Assembly (NCBI GenBank): GCA_039026955.1 | Contig: JBCCLH010000002.1 | Location: 124,001 to 188,000, forward strand | DNA from: Kordia sp039026955 | GTDB lineage: Bacteria; Bacteroidota; Bacteroidia; Flavobacteriales; Flavobacteriaceae | Length of the DNA: 64,000 nt | Direction: 5' to 3' | Shown here: in pieces, positions 9,101 to 17,480 of the stretch | Position numbering within the stretch: position 1 is the stretch's first letter | How the letters are laid out: each line of letters starts with the position of its first letter | Notes under the pieces: model-generated | Databases searched by the model: none | The model's input: only the letters and a program-made list of their open reading frames with translations | Told to the model about the DNA's origin: nothing | Program-made: the position numbers and the translations under genes

Positions 9101-10886
9101 AACACGAAGTGGATTGACGTATAATTACGATGTCGATTGGGATAACGACGGAACGTTTGATGACATCGGTGTCACAGGCGATAGTACACATACCTACGCT
9201 TCCGCGGGAACATACACAATTGCCATTCGTGGAACATTTCCGGCGATACTTTTCAACGGAGGCGGCGACAGTCAAAAAATACTTTCGGTAGAACAATGGG
9301 GAACTATTCCTTGGCAAAACTTTGACAGCGCCTTTTCAGGTTGTATCAATCTAGTTGACAATAGTGTAGATACGCCAAACTTATCAAACGTTTTTGACAT
9401 GGGGTTTGCCTTTTCAGGTTGTACTTCTTTTACTTCCAATACTATAAATAATTGGAATGTAAGTAATGTAACCAGATTTCGCGGTATGTTTACAGCATCA
9501 AGTTTCAACCAATCCTTAAACAATTGGAATCTTAGCAGTGCAATAGACATGAGTAGTATGTTTTTTGGATCACCGTTTAATCAACCGTTAAGCAATTGGA
9601 ATATGAATGGTGTGCAAAATATACAAAGCATGTTTAGAGCGACTCCTTTTGATCAAGACATTTCTATGTGGGATACGAGTACGATAAATAACATGGGGCA
9701 ACTATTTTTTGGCTGTCCATTCAATCAAGATATTAGCGGATGGAATGTAAGCAGTGTAACTTCTATGCTTGAAATGTTTAAATTCAATGGCTTCTTTGAT
9801 CAAGATATTGGTGGATGGAATGTAAGTAACGTAGTCAGCATGCGCGGTATGTTTCAAAATGCTACGTTTGATCAAGACATTAGTCAATGGAATGTTTCCA
9901 TGGTTTCAGACATGTTTTTTATGTTTCAAGGCGGCGGATTATCTATTGAAAATTATGATGCTTTACTCATCGCTTGGAGTCAATTGCCGCTACAAAACGA
10001 TGTTTATTTTAGTGGTGGAAATTCTACCTATTGTTATGGAACGGAAGCACTTGCAGCTATTGCAACAAACTTTAATTGGACCTTTGATGATGGTGGACAA
10101 GGAAATTGCCCAGTATTACTTTCGCCAAAAGCATATTTACAAGGCGCATATATCAACCTAAATCCTGGAGCTAATGAAGATTTAATGCGTGATGATTTAC
10201 GTGCAGCAGGATTAATTCCAACCACAAGTCCATACGCAGATATGTTAACCTGTGAAGCTTCTGTGTTTACGACTACAGGAGCAGATGCCATTGTGGATTG
10301 GGTTTGGGTAGAATTACGCGATGCCACCGACAATACTGCTGTCATTACTGGACAATCAGCATTGTTGCAACGCGACGGCGATATTGTAGATGTGGATGGC
10401 GATGGCGAATTGTTAATGAATGCGCCTCTTGGAGATTATTTTGTCGTAGTAAAACACCGCAATCACTTGGGTGTCATGTCGGCAAATACACTCACCATCG
10501 ATTATACGTCCACTTCCGTAGATTTCTCCAATCCGTCAACACCAACTTTTGGAACCAACGCACAAACAACGCCTGATTCGCCTCTGGATGTAGCGGAACT
10601 GTGGGCAGGAAATGCCAATGGAGATACACTTATTCAGTACTCTGGAACCGATCCAGATGCACCAAGCATTCTCTCTTTGGTATTGAATGATGCTGGAAAC
10701 TTCTTAAATTTCCCAACGTATGTCGTAAATGGGTATAGCAATGATGATCTTGATATGAATGGACAAACACAATATTCTGGCACCAATCCTGATACACCGT
10801 TTATTTTGCAAAATGTACTAGCGCATCCAGGAAATTTCTTGAATTTTAGTACCTATCAAATTGTAGAACAACTGCCAGAGAATTAA
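6174..10886 (+). CDS. Giant secreted BspA/DUF285 surface protein
   Basis: A 1570-residue exported protein. The signal peptide ends near VNAQT (about residue 21). Residues about 25-550 are Asn/Thr/Gly-rich repeats suggestive of a beta-helix. About 560-940 is a pectin-lyase-like right-handed helix region opening with ARIYVNTNATGANTG. About 960-1040 is the usual lead-in to BspA repeats (DVDWDNDGTFDD). About 1070-1260 carries DUF285 repeats of the type FNQDISGWNVSSVTSM. The tail, about 1310-1570, ends in two dockerin-like stretches (NANGDTLIQYSG and DLDMNGQTQYSG). BspA proteins act in adhesion or protein binding at the cell surface. No classical T9SS type A sorting tail is visible at the C-terminus, so the export route beyond Sec is uncertain. 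The start is one of two adjacent ATGs. Confidence 0.85.
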   Translation: MMKTKLLAFLLCIVVYTVNAQTTYTYNGSGNWTNAANWSPSYPGTTIAADAIVTGNGGTVTIDQALGINSGATLTFASGAFWVDPSSGLLDHFINGHWIIGTNTTMTFTNSRIFNNSSGSFTNNGTLDADDLILANSGLVINNATINLPNGFSSRITNNGPNVRVINNVTGFINNQGSIFSGGVAGGEQMVFTNYGTWVNNNTQNSSTSVSIKGTIHNYGSMSFSNNAPLKNSGNWTNYAGSQLNINTGSSLENTVGSMTFNDGATFTANTATITNNIPMTQNAGATFQVTGTTTFNNNNNINIYGAASFGNGVNFTNSGTANLSVQNDNSNPSFGLTVDGTLTNNGTIENFGRLNVNGIINQNSNFGNQANAEVNITSQFTNSGFFTNEIDGNIRITGAGNFINTATYTNLGFLSNEAIITETSPINFDFDGTVSGVGTHSGNSTHSGTIAPGTATNLYVTYNFNNNLNTNTFTTIALDIRGTSTGFAHDQINVAGAAVIDGTLNVNLPLGVTPDTGDSFTLISAGSISGTFENVNLPQLSIGQQWNLAYGATAITLTLECYSGARIYVNTNATGANTGESWTDAFTSLQDAIEVANACNVPEIWVAQGTYYPSAHPRDVTIGTLTDRDFTFHLVDGTKMYGGFAGTETTLSERDFINNPTILSGDIGVQGDTSDNTYHVVSSFRDADTTILDGFTVENGVGGTTSIGITSEGVIVGIFSGAGIVNVSTETMYENLIIQNNQAINGGGIFNQSSNITANNIVLINNMATSDGGAMSIFFSSPIFQNILVANNTGSTASAISHLNTTPTYNNATFYNNISTDSSNPHAITNLSSIPTFNNSVTFGQPFDFSFTSGGTVQGSNNYTSQNPTEYGSPAGFTHLTTDPFANSTDIDGPDNILRTADDGLVGLYSSVLHQAGNNTFTTLATDITEQPRIVETLVDIGAYEQQNTVIVSYFVTTWKTDNPGTSNSTEITIPTRSGLTYNYDVDWDNDGTFDDIGVTGDSTHTYASAGTYTIAIRGTFPAILFNGGGDSQKILSVEQWGTIPWQNFDSAFSGCINLVDNSVDTPNLSNVFDMGFAFSGCTSFTSNTINNWNVSNVTRFRGMFTASSFNQSLNNWNLSSAIDMSSMFFGSPFNQPLSNWNMNGVQNIQSMFRATPFDQDISMWDTSTINNMGQLFFGCPFNQDISGWNVSSVTSMLEMFKFNGFFDQDIGGWNVSNVVSMRGMFQNATFDQDISQWNVSMVSDMFFMFQGGGLSIENYDALLIAWSQLPLQNDVYFSGGNSTYCYGTEALAAIATNFNWTFDDGGQGNCPVLLSPKAYLQGAYINLNPGANEDLMRDDLRAAGLIPTTSPYADMLTCEASVFTTTGADAIVDWVWVELRDATDNTAVITGQSALLQRDGDIVDVDGDGELLMNAPLGDYFVVVKHRNHLGVMSANTLTIDYTSTSVDFSNPSTPTFGTNAQTTPDSPLDVAELWAGNANGDTLIQYSGTDPDAPSILSLVLNDAGNFLNFPTYVVNGYSNDDLDMNGQTQYSGTNPDTPFILQNVLAHPGNFLNFSTYQIVEQLPEN

Positions 10887-10892
10887 TGTATG

Positions 10893-11021
10893 TTAAATTA
10901 ATGTGAGTTAGATACAATCATTTCAATTAAATATATAATAGTCAACAACTGACAAATATCAGTTCCTCAGCAAATTAAGAGTGATTTGATTATTTCTTAT
11001 GTCGAACTCACATTAAATTAA
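10893..11021. repeat. Spaced inverted repeat in the spacer before the oxoamine synthase operon
   Basis: A 17-base word at 10893-10909 containing AATGTGAGTT is matched 15/17 by its reverse complement at 11005-11021 (AACTCACATT). The arms are about 95 bases apart, too far for a normal terminator. The rest of 10887-11154 shows no gene. It could be an operator pair or remnant repeat arms. Confidence 0.35.
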
Positions 11022-11154
11022 TTATTGAAATTCGTATCAATATACATGTCCGAAATCTTAAAACATGTCCCATTTTATCGCTAAATGAGAATTCGAGACA
11101 CTCGCTAAAAACGATCCAAGTACTTTTAGATTGTTACATTAAAAACTCAGTACT

Positions 11155-12363
11155 ATGGATATTTTTGAGAGAATACAATGCCATAACGGACCGATTGGAG
11201 CATTGCAAAATATGATTGAAGGCAAATTTGCATTTCCAAAACTCAAAGGAAAAATTTCAAACCATATTTCCTTTAAAGACAAAGATTTGATCTGTTGGAG
11301 TTATAATAACTATTTGGGATTAGCAGGTTCAAAAGAAATAGACGAAATAGATGCGTTTGCTCAGAAAAAATGGGGAATTACCTACCCGATGGGTTCACGA
11401 ATGATGACGGGCGACACCTTTTTACATGATGAATTTGAAGAAAACATCGCCAATTTTGTCAATATGGAAAAAGCCTTGCTGCTCAATTTCGGCTATCAGG
11501 GAATGGTTTCTGTAGTCGATGCTTTATTGTCATCAAATGATGTAGTAATTTCAGATGAACAATGTCACGCCTGTACGATTGACGGCATCCGATTGCATCG
11601 CGGAGAAAGGTTAATTTACAAGCACAACGACATTAAAAGTTTAGCAAAACAACTAGAAATCGCAACGAAACTTACAAAACAAACCAGAGGTGGTATTTTG
11701 GTGATTACAGAAGGTGTATTTAGCATGTCGGGCGCGCGTGGAAAACTGAAAGAAATCTGTGATTTGAAAACACACTATAACTTTCGATTGCTAGTCGATG
11801 ATGCACATGGTTTTGGCGTATTGGGATCGAATGGAAACGGAACGATTTGCGAATATAATTTAGAAGACAAAGTAGATTTATACTTTACCACTTTCACAAA
11901 ATCGATGGCTTCTTTTGGAGCGATTATCGCGGGTAAAAAAGAGGTGATCAATTATTTTAAGTACAATCTGCGTTCACAACTATTTTCAAAATCTTTACCA
12001 ATGCCGATTGTTTATGGTTTGAACGAACGTCTCAAAATTATTGCTAAAGCAAATAATCGCAGAAAGAAACTATTCGCCATCACAAACCAACTACAACAAG
12101 GATTACAAGAACGAAATTTGCTCTCAGCGCATGTGGACAGTCACATTACGCCTGTATATTTTAACATAAAAATGGAAGAAGTTTTCCAGCTACAAACAGA
12201 ACTCGTGCAGGATTTTGGTGTGTTTTGTTCTGTGATTATTTATCCGGTTGTCCCGAAAGGAACTGTGATTTTCAGGCTTACGCCAACTTGTTTGCATACG
12301 GAAGAAGATGTACGTCATACGTTGGAATCGTACGATATGGTGTTTCAAAAAATCATGGTATGA
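11155..12363 (+). CDS. Alpha-oxoamine synthase family PLP enzyme (serine palmitoyltransferase / AONS-like)
   Basis: Fold-type I PLP enzyme of 402 residues, the usual family length. Such enzymes condense an amino acid with an acyl thioester and release CO2 (Spt, BioF, Kbl, CqsA, cysteate acyltransferase). Visible signatures are the entry motif WSYNNYLGLA (48-57), YPMGSRMMTGDT, the ring-stacking His138 in DEQCHAC, the cofactor aspartate region VDDAHGFGVLG (214-224) and the Schiff-base lysine Lys249 in TTFTKSMASFG. It heads an operon whose next gene starts inside its stop codon. The desaturase and acyltransferase partners argue for a long-chain product such as a sphingoid or sulfonolipid base or a hydroxyketone-like signal, rather than biotin or threonine metabolism. 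The exact substrate is not decided by the sequence. Confidence 0.82.
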   Translation: MDIFERIQCHNGPIGALQNMIEGKFAFPKLKGKISNHISFKDKDLICWSYNNYLGLAGSKEIDEIDAFAQKKWGITYPMGSRMMTGDTFLHDEFEENIANFVNMEKALLLNFGYQGMVSVVDALLSSNDVVISDEQCHACTIDGIRLHRGERLIYKHNDIKSLAKQLEIATKLTKQTRGGILVITEGVFSMSGARGKLKEICDLKTHYNFRLLVDDAHGFGVLGSNGNGTICEYNLEDKVDLYFTTFTKSMASFGAIIAGKKEVINYFKYNLRSQLFSKSLPMPIVYGLNERLKIIAKANNRRKKLFAITNQLQQGLQERNLLSAHVDSHITPVYFNIKMEEVFQLQTELVQDFGVFCSVIIYPVVPKGTVIFRLTPTCLHTEEDVRHTLESYDMVFQKIMV

Positions 12364-13433
12364 ACACAAAAATCACATTTCCAAAAGAGCCCGATTTCTT
12401 CTACAAAGAACTCTGCCAAGCAGTACAAAAGTATTTTGACGCGAATGCAGTTTCTAAATATGGAAATGCACGACTTGTAGTAAAATATCTGATGCTAAAA
12501 GCGTTGTTGATTGCAACGTATGTATTGATATTTTACACAAAGGAAAGTCCGTTGGTTTTTCTACTTTTTGGTATACTTGGAATTTTAGGAATCATTCTGG
12601 CAATCAACGTAGGGCATGACGCGATTCACGGTGTGGCACATTCCAACAAACGGATTAATTCGTATTTTAAAATGCAACTTGATTTCATTGGCGCCAACTC
12701 ATACACATGGAAAAAACGACATCAATTTGGACATCATACCTTTCCAAACACTTTGGGAAAAGATCCAGATATTACTCAGACTGATATCGTGAAAATCTTA
12801 CCCGAAGCTGCACACAGATCGTATCATAAATTTCAGCATCTCTATGTGCCGTTTTTGTATAGTTTTTATACCATCAACTGGATTTACATTCGAGATTTTA
12901 CCGACTTTTTTGCCAAGAATTCATTTCTCAAAAAGATACCTGCTAAAGAATATGCAAAACTTATAATATTTAAAGGAATGTATATCACAATTTTCATCCT
13001 GCTTCCGATACTTTTATCATCTCTGACGATTGTGCAAGTGTTGGTTGGACATTTTATCTTACACGCTGCTGGAAGTTACTTTTTGACGATCGCATTAGTG
13101 CCGTCACATGTTTCAGAACATTCTGTTTTTGTGACTCCGAATGAGGATGGAAAAATGCCCTATTCATGGTCGCATCACCAACTCATCACGACTACTGATT
13201 TTGCTACTGATAGTCAATTGATGACTTGGATATTTGGCGGTTTCAATCATCATGTAGCGCATCATTTGTTTCCAAAAGTTTCACACATTCACTATCCGAA
13301 TATCACACCGATCATCAAGCAATTGGCGAGCAAATACAACTTACCATATCGCCATGAAAGCAATATTTTTCAAGCGTATCTATCACACTTTCATCTCTTA
13401 AAAAACAATGGAAAACAAACAACAACTGTCTAA
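12360..13433 (+). CDS. Membrane fatty acid desaturase
   Basis: The ATG at 12360 is chosen because it overlaps the previous stop as ATGA (translational coupling) and gives a normal 357-residue protein; a longer in-frame extension would run over the upstream gene. Three histidine boxes of the di-iron membrane desaturases are present: HDAIH (86-90), HQFGHH (121-126) and HHVAHH (297-302). Hydrophobic hairpins lie around residues 40-85 and 200-260. The family inserts a double bond into acyl-CoA, acyl-lipid or sphingoid chains using O2 and an electron donor. Next to an oxoamine synthase it probably modifies the acyl chain of that enzyme's substrate or product. The third box and its context resemble front-end/linoleoyl-type desaturases, but regiospecificity is not readable. 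Confidence 0.85.
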   Translation: MNTKITFPKEPDFFYKELCQAVQKYFDANAVSKYGNARLVVKYLMLKALLIATYVLIFYTKESPLVFLLFGILGILGIILAINVGHDAIHGVAHSNKRINSYFKMQLDFIGANSYTWKKRHQFGHHTFPNTLGKDPDITQTDIVKILPEAAHRSYHKFQHLYVPFLYSFYTINWIYIRDFTDFFAKNSFLKKIPAKEYAKLIIFKGMYITIFILLPILLSSLTIVQVLVGHFILHAAGSYFLTIALVPSHVSEHSVFVTPNEDGKMPYSWSHHQLITTTDFATDSQLMTWIFGGFNHHVAHHLFPKVSHIHYPNITPIIKQLASKYNLPYRHESNIFQAYLSHFHLLKNNGKQTTTV

Positions 13434-14010
13434 AGCGGAACAATTGCATTACATAAAACTCATCAGCAATCGTTTCTTGAACAATCCAAGAATGGCGTTA
13501 TTATTCAACAAAAATAAAAAGAGCTTTCCGCAACATGTTTTTAACGCTGTAAATTATTGCTTTCAGGTAGCTTTACGGAATGATGGTGTCTACATCGCAG
13601 AAAATAAAAAAACGATTTTACTGTTTTATGAACAGCAAAAATTGAAAAAGAATTTTCGTGATTTCTGTAGGTATTTGAAAGTTATAAAAGGCATTCCACT
13701 AGCAAATATGAAAAAGGTACTACAGAACGAAAAAGAAGTCAAAACCCACAAACTAAACATAGCAAATTATATGTATGTTTGGTTTATTGCGCAAGAAGAA
13801 GGCTATGGCAGTTTGGAAGGTTTAAACGAAATTAATAAAATGCTTTTTAAGCTTTCCAATCAACGGAATTTGCCCATACTTTTTGAAACGTCTGACATTC
13901 GCTTGCTTCGTTTTTATAAGCATGTCGGTTTTGATGTGTACCACACGCTGAAAAGACAGGATGAAACTATTTATTTTTTTGCGGATAAAAAGACCTTGAC
14001 ATCGCAATAG
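13408..14010 (+). CDS. GNAT-like acyltransferase, third gene of the oxoamine synthase operon
   Basis: A 200-residue soluble protein whose ATG lies 26 bases inside the desaturase gene, so it is co-translated with it. The C-terminal half has the look of a GNAT fold: a helix ending NEINKMLFKLSNQ, strand LPILFETSD, then LLRFYKHVGFDVYHTL, which matches the usual FYxxxGF end motif. The N-terminal part is basic. GNAT enzymes transfer an acyl group from acyl-CoA or acyl-ACP to an amine. Here the amine made by the oxoamine synthase is an obvious candidate acceptor (inference). The canonical pyrophosphate loop is weak, so the family call is moderate. Confidence 0.6.
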   Translation: MENKQQLSKAEQLHYIKLISNRFLNNPRMALLFNKNKKSFPQHVFNAVNYCFQVALRNDGVYIAENKKTILLFYEQQKLKKNFRDFCRYLKVIKGIPLANMKKVLQNEKEVKTHKLNIANYMYVWFIAQEEGYGSLEGLNEINKMLFKLSNQRNLPILFETSDIRLLRFYKHVGFDVYHTLKRQDETIYFFADKKTLTSQ

Positions 14011-14074
14011 TAACTGAGGAAATAGGATACACCATTGATCTTATAACCTGAATTCGATTTAAAATTTACATTAA

Positions 14075-14149
14075 TGTCAAATCGAGCGCAGTCGAGATTC
14101 CTTTAAAATTATAAATTCTTAGCTGTTCTCGACTGCGCTCGAACTGACA
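14075..14149. repeat. 75-bp interspersed hairpin element, copy A
   Basis: Arms at 14075-14097 and 14127-14149 pair over 21 of 23 bases; the core of the left arm is CGAGCGCAGTCGAGA. It sits in the spacer between the GNAT gene and the oppositely oriented oxidoreductase, so it may double as a bidirectional terminator. An equally long copy in reverse orientation lies at 46509 and a diverged copy at 33406. Confidence 0.8.
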
Positions 14150-14240
14150 ATCTATTGTTTATTGAATTATTAAGAGTGATGAAATGATTTTTATTAATTG
14201 AACTCAGGTTTACAGAATTTTTAGCATATCTAATGAATGT

Positions 14241-14870
14241 CTATTTCTCTAAATACGCCCACACAAAATTTGGATGATGTCCATCTCTACGAACCATTTT
14301 CACCCAAAGCAACGTCATATGTTCTAAATGCAACGCTTGATCTAAAGCGCCTGTATCTTTCATTTGATAACCTACATCTTCCACTAAAGGTTCAAAAGCA
14401 TGTTTAGCTTGACTCGAATTTCCTGCGACTAACATTACAGGTTTTACATTGTAATTAGCAAAAGTAGCATCTTGAAAATTCTCAAAACCATAAATTGTAA
14501 AGGCTTTGATTACCTCTGCATTTCCTGCCCATTCTTGTACTTTTTCCGCTCCTGAAATGGTACTTTGCAATCCATGAGAGATTCCTTTTCCAACTGGATT
14601 TGTACAATCGATCAAGATTTTATCGTTGAAATCTATGCTTTTTAAGATGGATTCATTCGCCATAAAAGGTGTCGCTAGAAACACAATTTCAGCAGCATCC
14701 ACTGCGGCTTGAAGCGGCTGTACTTCAAAATTTGAATTTTGTTGCAAAGCTTTTTGTACGCTTTCTGACGCTGGATTGTTGTTTGCTACAATAATATCAT
14801 GTCCTTTTTTCTGTAGATTGTTCGCTAATGCAAAACCTACATTTCCGATTCCGATAAATGTGAGTTTCAT
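14241..14870 (-). CDS. NADPH-dependent F420 reductase-like / NAD(P)-binding oxidoreductase
   Basis: The start is taken at 14870, where MKLTFIGIGNVGFALA begins with the Rossmann motif GIGNVG; an in-frame extension upstream would run into the divergent gene's promoter. The product is 209 residues and matches the F420_oxidored/NADP-oxidoreductase coenzyme-binding family: GxGxxG nucleotide loop, VFLATPF strand and DCTNPVGKG loop. In organisms without F420 such proteins are dinucleotide-dependent reductases of unknown substrate. It is divergent from an HxlR regulator with a 91-base shared promoter region holding two palindromes, so it is the likely regulated target. Confidence 0.78.
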   Translation of the reverse strand: MKLTFIGIGNVGFALANNLQKKGHDIIVANNNPASESVQKALQQNSNFEVQPLQAAVDAAEIVFLATPFMANESILKSIDFNDKILIDCTNPVGKGISHGLQSTISGAEKVQEWAGNAEVIKAFTIYGFENFQDATFANYNVKPVMLVAGNSSQAKHAFEPLVEDVGYQMKDTGALDQALHLEHMTLLWVKMVRRDGHHPNFVWAYLEK

Positions 14871-14920
14871 AACTTTTGTTTTAATTTTCTTCAAAGGTAT
14901 TTCGTATTCGTTTCGATATG

Positions 14921-14949
14921 ACAAATACGTATATTTGTTAGTAACTAAC
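14921..14949. promoter_or_regulatory. Divergent promoter with two palindromes (candidate HxlR operator)
   Basis: ACAAATA-CGTA-TATTTGT (14921-14938) is a perfect 7-bp inverted repeat, followed at once by GTTAGT-A-ACTAAC (14937-14949), a perfect 6-bp one. A Bacteroidota -7 box TATATTTG (14930-14937) for the rightward HxlR gene lies inside the first. This arrangement fits autoregulation plus control of the divergent reductase. Confidence 0.55.
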
Positions 14950-14961
14950 ATTGATGTAAGT

Positions 14962-15318
14962 ATGCCTGATTTTTTAAAAGATAACAAACGCTATTACACG
15001 CCTGTGGAATATGTTTTTGACAAGATTGGCGGCACGTACAAAATGCCCATTCTCTGGCGTGTAAAAGACAAACCATGGCGCTTTTCCGAATTCAAGAAAA
15101 GTATTGCGCATATCTCCGATAGAATGTTGAGTAAAACCTTGAAAGAGCTTGTGGCAGATGATTTTATCCGAAAAGAAATCATTCCAGAAGTGCCTGTAAA
15201 AGTGCTGTATCACATTACCGAGAAAGGAAAAACGAGCATTCCGATTATTACGATGCTTCGTGAGTATGGTTTTGCATTGATGTTGATGGATGGGGTTTCG
15301 GATAAAGCTAAAAAATAG
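14962..15318 (+). CDS. HxlR-family transcriptional regulator lacking the usual cysteine
   Basis: The start at 14962 (MPDFLKDNKRYYTPVEYV) lies 24 bases after a -7 box and gives 118 residues, the normal HxlR size; the frame is open further upstream, but that would cross the promoter. The winged helix runs about 15-105, with IGGTYKMPILWRV, ISDRMLSKTLKEL and LYHITEKGK. HxlR proteins are dimeric DNA-binding sensors, many reacting to quinones or electrophiles through an N-terminal Cys before PVEY. Here that position is Thr13 and the whole protein has no cysteine. Any effector sensing must therefore be non-thiol. Confidence 0.88.
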   Translation: MPDFLKDNKRYYTPVEYVFDKIGGTYKMPILWRVKDKPWRFSEFKKSIAHISDRMLSKTLKELVADDFIRKEIIPEVPVKVLYHITEKGKTSIPIITMLREYGFALMLMDGVSDKAKK

Positions 15319-15542
15319 CACTTTGTTATATTAGCTCGCAACTATTTACTACTACTTTTAATTGATACTTCAGAACTCGTAATGTTAATAATTGATAATA
15401 TAAAAACTAATATTCTTGTAAAAATATTATTACATTAGAGCTTTCGTTAGCTAATTTGAATGAAAAATCTTATGTGCTACAAGGTTATTTTTATATGTGA
15501 AATTAGCTGAATTTCAAGATTCTAATACCATTATTATAAAAG

Positions 15543-16589
15543 ATGAAAAAGAAGTTTTGGAAAACAATTGGTAAGATTGGAAACATATTAACTGTTTTGA
15601 CAATCTTATCTACTCTTTCTAAAATTGAATCCGTCAATGATCTTTTGGTTTTTTTAGAGAATCTTGGTGAAATGATGGAACGAATTATAAAGTTATTTGG
15701 TAGACTAGCTAATTTGATTATTACTCCTTGGGACTTTATTGTAAATAAGTTTTTCTCCTTAATTCCTTGGAAAATACCTGAAGGATGGCAAAACTATGTC
15801 ATACTTTGCACATTATCAATCAAATATCCAATGTTACTTTTTGGAAAAAGAGTAATCAAATTTTCAAATTCTATTCGCCAAAAAAAGCTTAACTCGCTAA
15901 TGGAATATTACTCTAATATCGGAGAAGGAGAATTAGACTCAAATTATAAAACTTCCAAAAAAATTATTAGTTCTCTTTTGAAAGACTACAATTTATTCAT
16001 AATTGGTCCAATATCAGAATATCTTATTATTGTAAGATCTGATATTCCTCTAAAAACTAAGAAAATATATTATGCCTCAGTTGAGAAACACATAACTGGA
16101 GTTGACAACATGTTTAAGCATCATGTAAAATTCAAAAAGCGCTTACATAAGATATCCAAAACTCTATTTTATATTTCTCTCACAATTTTAAGTTTATTCG
16201 TTTTGGACAAATTTAGAAACGGCTTTTCATTAGACTTTCTAGTTTATGGTCTCAAAGGGATAGTAATTATAATAATTTCAATAATAATTTCAATTTTATT
16301 AGCAATTCTATTAACTTTATTTTTTGTATTTCTAGTTTTTTTATTTCAATTTTTATTCTTAAAAGTTTCAAAGAAAAAAGCTATGAAAAAAATCTCAGAT
16401 CGGATTAAAAGTCATTGGAATAGTTTTAATGATGATAGAGAAAATATGCCAGAGAATATGGGAATAAGTGCAGATGGCAAAAGTATTAATGACCTAGAAA
16501 GTTATTTGAAACTTTTAGACAATGATGAATTTAAATATGAAAAAATGGATTTGAGTCCTTATAATTGGAAGGATGAAAACCTAGTTTAA
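15543..16589 (+). CDS. Hypothetical membrane protein, 348 aa
   Basis: Not recognised. The ATG at 15543 begins MKKKFWKTIGKIGNIL. Hydrophobic stretches occur near residues 15-30, about 215-230, and as one long block at about 240-280 (IVIIIISIIISILLAILLTL) that could hold two helices. A basic, Lys-rich region follows and the C-terminus is acidic. The gene is noticeably more A+T-rich than its neighbours and stands alone, which suggests acquired or fast-evolving material. It could be an effector or immunity-type membrane protein, but nothing shows this. Confidence 0.6.
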   Translation: MKKKFWKTIGKIGNILTVLTILSTLSKIESVNDLLVFLENLGEMMERIIKLFGRLANLIITPWDFIVNKFFSLIPWKIPEGWQNYVILCTLSIKYPMLLFGKRVIKFSNSIRQKKLNSLMEYYSNIGEGELDSNYKTSKKIISSLLKDYNLFIIGPISEYLIIVRSDIPLKTKKIYYASVEKHITGVDNMFKHHVKFKKRLHKISKTLFYISLTILSLFVLDKFRNGFSLDFLVYGLKGIVIIIISIIISILLAILLTLFFVFLVFLFQFLFLKVSKKKAMKKISDRIKSHWNSFNDDRENMPENMGISADGKSINDLESYLKLLDNDEFKYEKMDLSPYNWKDENLV

Positions 16590-16775
16590 TCATTGATAAT
16601 TGAAAATATAGTGCACTACTTCTTTGATATTTCTCAAGAAATATATAATCATAAACTTCCTATTTAACAAACCATATCTAGAAAACAAGCAACATGAAAT
16701 TTATACCTACAATCCTTTATATACTGTCCGATTTACTTATTTTTGATCCCACACTTACAAACTGACGAACACATT

Positions 16776-17474
16776 ATGAAAAAGATACTTTTATTGCTCA
16801 CAATTTTCTTTACCTTTTTTGGAACAACGTATGCACAAGGTCCAGACGAAGATCAACTCGGTGCTTGGTATATGTATTTTTATAATGTAAAACTGAAAGA
16901 ATCGCGCTGGGGATTTCAAGGGGATTTTCAATACCGTGATTGGCGCGGATTGGGCGATCGGGAGCAGTTGTTATTGCGTTCGGGCGTGACGTACAGACCG
17001 AAAGATGCAGGCGTGATGTTTACGTTTGGATATGCCAATATTACGACAGGACAATTTGGAAATGACATTGACAATCCTGTCTCGGAAAGTCGTATTTATC
17101 AAGAAGCCTTATTTTCGAATACCATTTTGAAACGATTGTTATTAACACATCGTTTTCGTTACGAGCAACGTTGGGTAGAGAATCAAGATTTTAGAACCCG
17201 CTACCGTTACAATTTGTTTGTAAATATTCCTTTCAATAATACCAAACTAGTCAAAAACACCTACTATTTTTCGTTCTACAATGAAATTTTCATCAATGGT
17301 CAGCGCGACATTGGAGATGGGAGAAGTGTCCAATTTTTCGATCGTAATCGTACGTATTTAGGATTGGGATATGCGATCAATAATAAACTTAGAGTGCAAC
17401 TCGGCTGGATGGAACAAACGACGACGAATTGGCAAAAAGGGCAATTGCAGTTTAGTGTGCATCAGAGTTTTTAG
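16776..17474 (+). CDS. DUF2490-type outer-membrane beta-barrel protein
   Basis: The start at 16776 gives a clean signal peptide (MKKILLLLTIFFTFFGTTYA, cleaved before QGPDE); an in-frame ATG at 16743 would add an implausible hydrophilic tail. The mature part (about 212 residues) is alternating polar/aromatic strands ending in Phe (SVHQSF), as in Gram-negative outer-membrane barrels. Motifs such as WYMYFYNVKL, RLLLTHRFRYEQRW and NRTYLGLGYAIN match the DUF2490 family, whose role is unknown. It converges on the HxlR gene with 6 bases between stops. Confidence 0.75.
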   Translation: MKKILLLLTIFFTFFGTTYAQGPDEDQLGAWYMYFYNVKLKESRWGFQGDFQYRDWRGLGDREQLLLRSGVTYRPKDAGVMFTFGYANITTGQFGNDIDNPVSESRIYQEALFSNTILKRLLLTHRFRYEQRWVENQDFRTRYRYNLFVNIPFNNTKLVKNTYYFSFYNEIFINGQRDIGDGRSVQFFDRNRTYLGLGYAINNKLRVQLGWMEQTTTNWQKGQLQFSVHQSF

Positions 17475-17480
17475 GAGAAA

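Noticed and set aside
6362..9887. Antisense open frames across the giant surface protein
   Set aside because: Long antisense frames are expected opposite repetitive Asn/Thr-rich coding sequence; none has domain features.
12225..12359. Longer N-terminus for the desaturase
   Set aside because: The extension lies wholly inside the oxoamine synthase gene; the ATG at 12360 in the ATGA overlap gives the family's normal start.
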